This document shows positions 32,440 to 39,459 of a stretch of 64,000 nucleotides of DNA, piece after piece; within the stretch, counting starts at the first letter, position 1; each line of letters begins with the position of its first letter. This stretch comes from Nocardia sp. BMG51109 (GTDB taxonomy: Bacteria > Actinomycetota > Actinomycetes > Mycobacteriales > Mycobacteriaceae), in assembly GCF_000526215.1 (NCBI RefSeq), contig NZ_JAFQ01000004.1:6076001-6140000 (forward strand). The letters are read 5' to 3'. The position numbers and the translations under genes were made by a program. The notes under the pieces were generated by a model. That model searched no databases. It was not told the origin of the DNA and was given only the letters and a program-made list of their open reading frames with translations.

Positions 32440-33654
32440 ATGAGACGAAATACCCGCCGCAGGCCGTTGAGCGCCGCGGTTCTCGTGGGAGTCTCGCTGT
32501 TGGCAGTGGGTTTCGGCAGCGTGGGCGCCGGCGCCGATCCGGCCGAGCAGCAGGCGCCGACCGCGCAGCAACTGGCCGATCTGATCGGGCAGGGACTGAA
32601 GGATCCGGCCGCACATCCGATCGCCGACACGGGTAGCGCGGGGTCCGGGTCGTCGTGCAATTCGGGCAGCGGCGCCGGATCGGGCAACGGATCCGGTGAC
32701 TGCTACGGCGGATCGGGATCGAGTTCGGGCTCGTCCGGAGGGCACTCCTCGGACACCGTCGGCTACGGCCCGCCCTCCACATCCTTCCTGGCGGCATTCG
32801 GCCAGGCCCTGTTGAATCCGAACATGGCGCCGCCGGGTTCCAACGACTGGAACTGCAAGCCGACCGCCGAACACCCGGAACCGGTGGTGCTGATCCACGG
32901 CACCTGGGAGAACGCGTACGACAACTTCGCGTACGTCTCCCAGCCCATCCACGACGCCGGCCACTGCGTATTCACGTTCAACTACGGCCGGTCCAACCTG
33001 CTCGAGGGCGGCGGGCTCGGCTCGGTCCTGCCCGGGGCCAACGGCACCGGTCTCATTCAGGATTCGGCGAAGCAGATCGCCACCTTCGTGGACCGGGTGC
33101 TCGCGGCGACCGGCGCGCAGAAGGTGAACATCGTCGGGCATTCGCAGGGCGGCGCCGTCTCGCGGCAGTACCTGAAGTTCGAGGGCGGCGCGTCCGAGGT
33201 GCACCACCTGATGACCTTCGGCGCCACCAACCACGGCACCACGCTGGACGGCATCGGTGCGCTGGGCCGCGCGATCAACAATTTCGGCATCGACGTGCTG
33301 GGGTTGATCGAGATCTTCGTGGGCCACTCGGGCATTCAGCAGACGGTGGGCTCGGACTTCGTCAACCAGCTCAACGCCGGCGGCGACACCGTGCCCGGGG
33401 TGGACTACACGGTGGTCGGCACCCGGTACGACGAGGTGACGACGCCCTACGATCTGACCTTCCTGACGCCCGGGCCGGGCGCGACCGTCCGCAACATCAC
33501 GCTGCAGGACGGCTGCGAGCAGGATCTGTCGGATCACCTGACGCTGATGTACTCGCCGCGGGTGCTGTCGATCATCCTGAACACGCTGGATCCGGGGCAG
33601 CCGGTGCAGTGCACCTTCAATCCCTGGCTGGTGGGCGGCGGCGGCAAGCTCTGA
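32440..33654 (+). CDS. Secreted triacylglycerol lipase/esterase, alpha/beta hydrolase
   Basis: A 404-residue exported lipase of the bacterial EstA/LipA-like group. The signal peptide ends near GAGA (residue 32). Residues 65-108 form a Gly/Ser-rich linker with two cysteines (SGSSCNSG, SGDCYGG). The catalytic domain has VVLIHGTWENAYDNF, the nucleophile elbow VNIVGHSQGGAVSRQ with S235, FGATNHGTT, and a likely His in DLSDHLTLMYSPR. The ATG at 32440 has GGAAGG upstream; an overlapping ATGGAATGA is too short to be the start. A strong terminator follows. Confidence 0.93.
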   Translation: MRRNTRRRPLSAAVLVGVSLLAVGFGSVGAGADPAEQQAPTAQQLADLIGQGLKDPAAHPIADTGSAGSGSSCNSGSGAGSGNGSGDCYGGSGSSSGSSGGHSSDTVGYGPPSTSFLAAFGQALLNPNMAPPGSNDWNCKPTAEHPEPVVLIHGTWENAYDNFAYVSQPIHDAGHCVFTFNYGRSNLLEGGGLGSVLPGANGTGLIQDSAKQIATFVDRVLAATGAQKVNIVGHSQGGAVSRQYLKFEGGASEVHHLMTFGATNHGTTLDGIGALGRAINNFGIDVLGLIEIFVGHSGIQQTVGSDFVNQLNAGGDTVPGVDYTVVGTRYDEVTTPYDLTFLTPGPGATVRNITLQDGCEQDLSDHLTLMYSPRVLSIILNTLDPGQPVQCTFNPWLVGGGGKL

Positions 33655-33668
33655 CGCCCGATCGGTGG

Positions 33669-33703
33669 CCCGCCGGGCGGCGAGATTCGCGCCGCCCGGC
33701 GGG
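33669..33703 (+). terminator. Stem-loop terminator after the third lipase
   Basis: Perfect 14-bp arms CCCGCCGGGCGGCG (33669-33682) and complement (33690-33703) with a 7-nt loop, 15 nt after the stop. Followed by short repeats of GCGGCGTCATTCGA (33735-33765). Confidence 0.75.
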
Positions 33704-33779
33704 TGCCGGCCTGTCCGGCCGTCTCATTCGACAGCGGCGTCATTCGACCAGCGGCGTCATTCGATACAGGAGATTCGAG

Positions 33780-34595
33780 ATGATTCGCACACTGCTGCGC
33801 GGCAGCGTGATTCCCGCCGTGCTGGTGGCGGCCGGCGCCCTGCTGGGGGCGGCGCCGGCGGCCGCGGAGGCGCCGGACGGCTCGTCGGTGACCGGCACGT
33901 GGCCGGTGGACGGGCGCACCGTGCAGTTGCGGGTGCACTCCGCGGCGATGAACACCGACATCATGGTGAACGTGCAGCGCCCGGCCGACACCGGCGCGCC
34001 CGCCCCGGTGCTGTATCTGCTCAACGGCGGTGGGGGAGGCCAGGATACGGCCACCTGGCAGCGCAACACCGATGTGCTCGGGTTCCTGTCCGACAAGCAG
34101 GTCTACGTGGTGCAGCCCGTCGGCGGCAAGTGGAGTTACTACACCGACTGGCGCGCGCCGGACCCGAAACTCGGTGTGTACAAATGGAAGACGTTCCTCA
34201 CCGAGGAACTGCCGCCGCTGATCGACGCCGAATTCGCCACCACCGGCGCGAATGCAGTTGCGGGGCTGTCCACCTCGGGCACCTCGGTGCTGCAGCTGCC
34301 GATCGCCGAGCCGGGGCTGTACCGGGCGGTGGCCGCCTACAGCGGCTGCGCGCAGATCAGCGATCCGCTCGGGCGGCAGTTCGTGAAGATGTCGGTGGAG
34401 AGCTGGGGCGGCGGCGACACGGTGAACATGTACGGCCCCGACGACGACCCGATGTGGGCGGCCAACGATCCCTACCTGCACGCCGACGGGCTGCGCGGGC
34501 TGGCGATGTTCATCTCGCATTCGTGGGGGTACTGGCAGGATGCGCTGAAGCGGTCGTGGCCGGTGCTGGCCTCGGGGCTCGGCGTGCCCGTATGA
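33780..34595 (+). CDS. Antigen-85-like mycolyltransferase/esterase lacking part of the catalytic domain
   Basis: A 271-residue exported protein with a signal peptide (residues 1-29). It follows the antigen 85 pattern: VLYLLNGGGGGQDTATWQRN, YYTDWRAPDP, TFLTEELPPLI, the nucleophile elbow AGLSTSGTSVLQL with S164, then AAYSGC. Near the C terminus WAANDPYLHADGLRGLAMFI joins directly to SHSWGYW with H247. In antigen 85 proteins about 60-70 residues, including the catalytic Glu (about 32 before the His), separate these two parts. The reading frame is intact, so this is an in-frame internal deletion and activity is doubtful. AGGAGA precedes the ATG. The stop codon lies in an 18-bp duplication. Confidence 0.85.
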   Translation: MIRTLLRGSVIPAVLVAAGALLGAAPAAAEAPDGSSVTGTWPVDGRTVQLRVHSAAMNTDIMVNVQRPADTGAPAPVLYLLNGGGGGQDTATWQRNTDVLGFLSDKQVYVVQPVGGKWSYYTDWRAPDPKLGVYKWKTFLTEELPPLIDAEFATTGANAVAGLSTSGTSVLQLPIAEPGLYRAVAAYSGCAQISDPLGRQFVKMSVESWGGGDTVNMYGPDDDPMWAANDPYLHADGLRGLAMFISHSWGYWQDALKRSWPVLASGLGVPV

Positions 34596-34616
34596 CCCGG
34601 CGTGCCCGTATGACCC
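34581..34616. repeat. 18-bp tandem duplication spanning a stop codon
   Basis: Two perfect copies of GGCGTGCCCGTATGACCC at 34581 and 34599. The first holds the last codons and TGA (34593-34595) of the antigen-85-like gene; the second repeats the in-frame TGA. Confidence 0.95.
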
Positions 34617-34840
34617 GGCTCCTGCCCGCGACCGTGACGGCGGGGTAATACACTTTTCGTCGTACAGCCGAGTCGGCGCCGCCTCGAGACGGTGCCGGAA
34701 ATGTCGAACGTCGGCGTTTCGAACGAGAGCGACAAGGCGGTCGGAGCGGTGCAGATGAGCTGGGCAGCAGGCGTCGGAGCCGGTACGCGAGCCGGAGGCG
34801 GTATGCGAGCCGGAGACCTGGCGGCGATCGGTGGTGGCAG

Positions 34841-36226
34841 GTGACGGCGGGCGCGCTGGACGCCGAGCCGGTGACCGAGTCGGCCGCGCCGCAGCCGCCG
34901 CTGGAGAAGTTCGGCTTCTCCGAATTCCGGCGCACGGCCGTGATCGGGACCGTGCTCGGCGCGTCGGTGAGCCGCCGGGTGGTGCGCGGCGGCCTGCGCC
35001 GGGCGCGGCGCCGGCGGGCGGTGGCCGACGGGATGGTCGACGGTTTCGAGTCGCTGGGCCCGATGTTCGTCAAGCTCGGCCAGCTGATCGCGTCGTCCCC
35101 GGCGTCGTTCCCCCGCGAGCTGGCCGATGCCTGCCTGCGCTGCCTCGACGACGTGCCGCCGTTCCCGGGCGTGGCCGCCCGCGCCATCGTCGAGGCCGAT
35201 CTGGGCCGGCCGATCGACGAGCTGTTCCGCGAATTCGACGACGAGCCGCTGTCGGCGGCGTCGGTCGCGCAGGTGCACGGCTGCGTGCTGGCCGACGGGC
35301 GCCCGGCCGTGGTGAAGGTGCAGCGTCCCGATATCGCGCGCCGGATGATCGTGGACCTGCGCGCGGCGTACCGGCTGGCCGGGCAGTTGCAGAAGCGCTC
35401 GGAGAACGCGCGGGTCGCCAACGCCGAGGGCGTGGTGCGCGATCTGTACGAGACCACGGTCGCCGAGCTGGACTTCCGCAACGAGGCCGACAACCAGACC
35501 CGGGTCCGCGGCCACCTGCGGGCATTCGGCGACAATACGAATATCGTTGTGCCCGAGGTGTATTGGGACTACTGCGGGCCGCGGGTGCTGTGCATGGAGC
35601 GGATGCGGGGGATGCCGCTGGATCGCTTCGACGACATCCGCGCCGTGCACCCCGATCCGGAGCTGCTGATCCGGCGGCTGGTCAAGGCGTGGGTGGAAAG
35701 CGTTGTGGTGCACGGGCTGTTCCACGGCGACGTGCACGCCGGCAACCTGTGGCTGCTCGACGACGGCCGCGCCGCCATGCTCGATTTCGGCATCGTCGGG
35801 AAGATGACGCCGCAGTGGCGCGCGTTCGTCGGGGCGCTGTTCCACGCCAGCGCGATCGACGGCGACTTCCGCCCGGTCGCCCGGGCGCTGCGCGAACTCG
35901 ACCTGGTGGGCAGCGATTCCGGCGACGACGCCACCGTCGGCCGCCAGCTGGCGACCGCCCTGGCCCCGGTGCTGTCGGGCAAGCTCGCGCAGCTGGACAT
36001 GGGCAAGGTGGCCGCCCGCCTGGTCGAATTCGGGAAGCGGCGCGGCGCGGCCGGCCCGGAACAGCTCATCCTGATGGGCAAGCAGCTCGGCTACTTCGAG
36101 CGGTACGCGGTGGCCCTGGCCCCCGGCTGGCGCCTCGGGCAGGATCTCTACCTGTTCCGCAACATCTTCCCGGACGAGGTGGCGGCGAAGGCGGCCGAGC
36201 GGGGCGTGGACCTGCCCGCGGACTGA
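34841..36226 (+). CDS. ABC1/UbiB-type atypical kinase
   Basis: A 461-residue protein of the ABC1 (AarF/UbiB/COQ8) family. The KxGQ motif is KLGQLIASSP, followed by the family Ala-rich loop SAASVAQVHG, VKVQRP with the kinase Lys, and the catalytic loop FHGDVHAGNL and metal site LDFGIVGK. ABC1 proteins are linked to isoprenoid quinone biosynthesis and lipid homeostasis. No C-terminal membrane anchor is evident. The GTG start at 34841 follows a G-rich stretch; short direct repeats (GCGAGCCGGAG at 34791 and 34808) lie just upstream. The next gene follows after 26 bp. Confidence 0.92.
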   Translation: MTAGALDAEPVTESAAPQPPLEKFGFSEFRRTAVIGTVLGASVSRRVVRGGLRRARRRRAVADGMVDGFESLGPMFVKLGQLIASSPASFPRELADACLRCLDDVPPFPGVAARAIVEADLGRPIDELFREFDDEPLSAASVAQVHGCVLADGRPAVVKVQRPDIARRMIVDLRAAYRLAGQLQKRSENARVANAEGVVRDLYETTVAELDFRNEADNQTRVRGHLRAFGDNTNIVVPEVYWDYCGPRVLCMERMRGMPLDRFDDIRAVHPDPELLIRRLVKAWVESVVVHGLFHGDVHAGNLWLLDDGRAAMLDFGIVGKMTPQWRAFVGALFHASAIDGDFRPVARALRELDLVGSDSGDDATVGRQLATALAPVLSGKLAQLDMGKVAARLVEFGKRRGAAGPEQLILMGKQLGYFERYAVALAPGWRLGQDLYLFRNIFPDEVAAKAAERGVDLPAD

Positions 36227-36252
36227 CGGCGGGCGAGCCGAAAGGGCGTGTC

Positions 36253-36597
36253 ATGAGCGAATCCGATTCGGCCGACCTGCGGGAACGCGCGGCCGGCGGG
36301 GACAGCGAGGCGATCGACGAGCTGATCGAGCTGGCCGTGGAGCGTGGCGATATGGCCGAGCTGCGCCGGCTCGCCGATGCCGGCAGCCACGACGCCGCCG
36401 ACGAGCTCATCGCGCTGGCCGCCGAGCACGGCGACATGGGCGAGTTGCGGCGCTGGGCCGACCACGGCAATGCCGACGCGGCCGCCGAACTGGTCCAGCT
36501 GGCGATCGAGCAGGTGGACCTGGTCGAGTTGCGTAGGCTCGCCGCGGGCGGTAACCGGGACGCGGCCGACGCGCTGGCCGAACTCACCGCCGAATAG
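36253..36597 (+). CDS. Helical-repeat protein of unknown function
   Basis: A 114-residue acidic protein made almost wholly of three to four repeats of about 32-36 residues, each like AELRRLADAGSHDAADELIA followed by LAAEHGDM. The pattern suggests a small alpha-solenoid (HEAT- or Sel1-like), good for protein-protein contacts. It has no membrane segment. The 26-bp gap and direction suggest co-transcription with the ABC1 kinase, so it could be a partner or regulator; this is inference. Confidence 0.72.
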   Translation: MSESDSADLRERAAGGDSEAIDELIELAVERGDMAELRRLADAGSHDAADELIALAAEHGDMGELRRWADHGNADAAAELVQLAIEQVDLVELRRLAAGGNRDAADALAELTAE

Positions 36598-36631
36598 CGC
36601 GACCGCACCCGCGGTGTGGCATGGGTCACAC

Positions 36632-36660
36632 TTGAATTCGACGCAGCGTCAGGTTCTAGC
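36632..36660 (+). promoter_or_regulatory. MerR-type promoter/operator
   Basis: TTGAAT (36632-36637), the perfect palindrome GACGCAGCGTC (36640-36650), and GTTCTAGC (36653-36660). A dyad placed between -35 and -10 elements directly before a MerR gene is the standard MerR autoregulatory layout. The transcription start would be near 36665. Confidence 0.55.
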
Positions 36661-36690
36661 GTGGGGTGCGCACACCGGGAGGAGTGAGGC

Positions 36691-37308
36691 GTGGGCGAGC
36701 GGATGTGGCGGATCGGGGAGCTGGCCCGGGAGACCGGGGTGACCACCCGTGCGCTGCACCACTACGACCGGCTCGGCCTGCTGGTGCCGTCGTCGCGGAC
36801 GTCGGGTGGTCATCGGTGCTATACGGGGGCCGATGTCCGGCGGCTGCATCGCATCGTGGCGTTGCGGGACTTCGGCTTCCGGCTCGACGAGATCGCGGCC
36901 CTGCTGGACGCCGAGCCGGAAGCCGATCCGCGCGAGGTGGTTCGGCAGCAGCTCGCGATCGTCGACGAACGAATCGCCCGGGCGGTCCGGTTGCGGTCGC
37001 GGCTGCTCGGTGTGCTCGGCGGGCTCGGCACGGTGGCCGAACCGTCGGTGACGGAGTTCCTGCAACTGATCGAGGAGACGATGACGATGAGCCGGCCACT
37101 GACCCAGGAGGAATTCGACCGGATGCGGCAGCGCCGCCAAGAGTTCGCGGCGCAGCTGAGCGCGAAAGAGCTTGCGGCACTGTCGAAGCGGCGCGAGGAG
37201 GCGCTGGCCGTGCTGAGCCCCGAGCAGCGGGAGCGGATGGAGCGGGAGCGTCGCCGCGTGCTGCCGCCGGGGTGGTCGCCGCCCGCACCCGGCGCCGCAC
37301 GACCGTGA
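36691..37308 (+). CDS. MerR family transcriptional regulator
   Basis: A 205-residue regulator. The N-terminal winged helix-turn-helix reads RIGELARETGVTTRALHHYDRLGLL, with wing SGGHRCYTGADVRRLHRI. A long dimerisation coiled coil follows (AIVDERIARAVRLRSRLLGV). The C-terminal third is charged and helical (EEFDRMRQRRQEFAAQLSAK), like the linker region of TipA-type proteins, but the drug-binding TipAS domain is missing. The GTG start follows GGGAGGAGTGAGGC. The upstream dyad suggests autoregulation. Confidence 0.9.
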   Translation: MGERMWRIGELARETGVTTRALHHYDRLGLLVPSSRTSGGHRCYTGADVRRLHRIVALRDFGFRLDEIAALLDAEPEADPREVVRQQLAIVDERIARAVRLRSRLLGVLGGLGTVAEPSVTEFLQLIEETMTMSRPLTQEEFDRMRQRRQEFAAQLSAKELAALSKRREEALAVLSPEQRERMERERRRVLPPGWSPPAPGAARP

Positions 37309-37677
37309 GGGCGACTCCGGTCGCGGCGACCGCCGCCACGACCGGACCCGGTGCGTACGAGCCGAACAGGCCGTAGACCGCACCTGTCGGCACGGGTGGT
37401 ACGAAACCGCCCGGGCCGCCCGTCGTACGGACATCTCGTCCGGCCATTCGCGGCGCCGCCTCGGGTCCCGGTGACATGAATGATGCCCGCGCCGGGACAG
37501 AACCGGTACGTGGAGCCTGCGGCCGATGGCGGTGACGAGCGGCCCGGAGTCGGCGGATGGGCTTTGGCCCCGGCGGAAGAGGACGATCGGCCGTCTCGGG
37601 GCGGTACCGGGCGGGGAATGCTGGAAACGGTCGGGGCGGCCCCGGAGTGGGCCGCGGCGACATCCGAGAGGGGACCG
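37309..37677. other. Intergenic region before the broken nitroreductase
   Basis: A 369-bp stretch. On the minus strand a membrane-like peptide (VYGLFGSYAPGPVVAAVAAT) can be read, but it continues into the MerR gene's antisense and has no convincing start, so I do not call it. No DosR-type palindrome was found, although the downstream gene family often has one. Confidence 0.4.
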
Positions 37678-38649
37678 ATGATGTCGAACGCGCATCCCGA
37701 CCGCGACACCGTGCACGGGGCGCTGGCGCTGGCGGTGCGGGCGCCCTCGGCGCACAACACGCAGCCGTGGCTGTGGCGGGTGGGCGACCGCACCGTCCAC
37801 CTGTACGCCGATACCGGCCTGCGACTGCCGCACACCGATCCCGGGCAGCGCGACCTGGTGCTGAGTTGCGGTGCGGCACTGCATCATTTCCGGGTCGCCG
37901 CCCGGGTGTTCGGCTGGGACACCGTGATGCACCGGGCGCCGAACCCGGCCGATCCGGATCATCTGGCCGCCATCGAGTTTCGCGGCGCCGCATCGACGGT
38001 CGAGGCGGTGCGGATGTCGCGGGCGATCACCCGGCGCCGCACCGACCGGCGCCGCTACGCCTCCGGGGAGCTGCCGGCCGCGCATGTGGCGGCGATCGTC
38101 GCGGCCGGGGAAGCCAACGGGGTGCCGGTGTGCGACGTCGAGTCCGGATAGCCCAGGGAACGGTTGCTGCGAGCGTTCGAGGAGGCGTTCCACGACCACG
38201 CCGAGGACCCCGGGTACGGGGCGGAACCGGCGTTGTGGAGCGCGCGGCATGCCGATCCGGCGGGTGTGCCCGCCCGCAACGCGGTGGTCGTCGTCGACGC
38301 GACGGTGCGGCCGTTCTCGAATCCCGTTCTGTCGCAAGCGGTCGTCCGGGACATCGGTGCCACCGACCGGATGCTGGTGCTGAGCACGACCGGCGACGAC
38401 CGGGTGTCGTGGCTGCGGGCCGGCGAGGCCGCGAGCGCGGTGCTGCTGACCGCGACCACGCTCGGCCTGGCCACCTGTGCGCTGACCGAACCGCTGGAGT
38501 CGCCGGGCATCCGGGACCGGATCCGCACGGATGTGCTCGACGACAGCGGATTTCCGCAGTTGATCGTCCGGATGGGCTGGGCCGCGAACGGTTCCAGGCC
38601 CGTCCCGGCCCCCCGGCGGTCCCTCGAGGATGTGCTACGGCCCCTGTGA
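37678..38649 (+). pseudogene. Acg-type nitroreductase interrupted by an in-frame amber codon
   Basis: The frame from ATG 37678 (GAGAGGGG upstream) encodes 157 residues of a nitroreductase of the mycobacterial Acg/Rv2032 group (VHGALALAVRAPSAHNTQPW, RLPHTDPGQRDLVLSCGAAL). It meets TAG at 38149-38151, then continues in exactly the same frame for 166 codons with the rest of the domain (RNAVVVVDATV, TDRMLVLSTTGDDRVSWLRA, and the end FPQLIVRMGWAA). Read through, it has 323 codons, close to the family's normal length. A single base change made the stop, so this is a recent pseudogene, a split protein or a readthrough case. Confidence 0.88.
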
Positions 38650-38868
38650 GTGCCGCGCCGTTCGGCCGCCGATATCTGCCGCCGGGCGAGGGATAGGTGC
38701 CGGTCCGGTGCACGGATGAGCAGAAGGACACCCGGCGTCCGGGCCCTCGGCCCCTGTCGGGGCCGCCGGGTGCGGCACACAGTGGGGAAACACCGAGACG
38801 GCAATAAGAACGGGCAGATCGGGCATTGCCGTGGTGGGAGCACCGTGCCGTGGGAAGAGAGCCGATCG

Positions 38869-39459
38869 ATGAACAACCTCGAGCCACAGCTGCTGTCCCT
38901 TCTCGACGCCCTGCGCCGGGACGTGGATGTCGGCACCGTCCGGTCCGGCGTGGCGGCGCTGGCCGACGCTGTCCGCGCGCTCCCGGCCGCCGACCCGTCC
39001 CGCCGCGGACTGTACGGGCTGTTCGAATATTTGGACGAGACGACCGAAGACGCGGCCGCCGGCGGCGCGGCTTGGCGGGCGCAGGGACGCGTGGCGATGG
39101 AGAACGCGCTGCGCGCGGCGCTGTCCGCCAACCGCCGCGACGGCTCGGTGCTGACCCTGGCCTGCGTCCGCGCCGAACTGGAGCGCCTGGCGGCCCGCAT
39201 CACCGCCCTGACTTCCGCCGACCGCAACCCCCTGCACGCCCTGCTGTCCTACGTGGATATGAAGAACCGGCAGTCCCTCGCTCTGGCGATCCGACGTGAT
39301 TGGGGCGAACCGGGCGTCGCGCGCAGATTCGAAATGAGGAGGGACGAAATAGGCACGGACGAAACGGGCACGGACGAAACGGGCACGGACGAAAGCGGCG
39401 GCGGGCGCCGGGTGAAGCGGGCGATGGTCACCCGGCCGCGGCGCCCGGAGCACGGGTGA
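38869..39459 (+). CDS. Helical protein of unknown function with GTDET repeats
   Basis: A 196-residue, mostly helical protein: LEPQLLSLLDALRRDVDVGT, GLYGLFEYLDETTEDAAAGG, and a basic C terminus. Near residues 160-176 three tandem GTDET units come from a 15-bp repeat. The family is not recognised. The ATG at 38869 has GGGAAGAGAG about 7 nt upstream. The last 32 bp overlap the convergent alpha-mannosidase gene, so the two mRNAs are antisense at their ends. Confidence 0.65.
   Translation: MNNLEPQLLSLLDALRRDVDVGTVRSGVAALADAVRALPAADPSRRGLYGLFEYLDETTEDAAAGGAAWRAQGRVAMENALRAALSANRRDGSVLTLACVRAELERLAARITALTSADRNPLHALLSYVDMKNRQSLALAIRRDWGEPGVARRFEMRRDEIGTDETGTDETGTDESGGGRRVKRAMVTRPRRPEHG
39352..39396. 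repeat. 15-bp in-frame tandem repeat near a gene 3' end
   Basis: Units GGCACGGACGAAACG at 39352 and 39367 and a variant at 39382, preceded by a degenerate copy. They encode GTDET, GTDET, GTDES about 60 bp before the stop codon. Confidence 0.9.

Noticed and set aside
37309..37500. Small membrane protein on the minus strand
   Set aside because: The hydrophobic stretch is short, the frame continues into MerR antisense and no start with a ribosome-binding site is seen.
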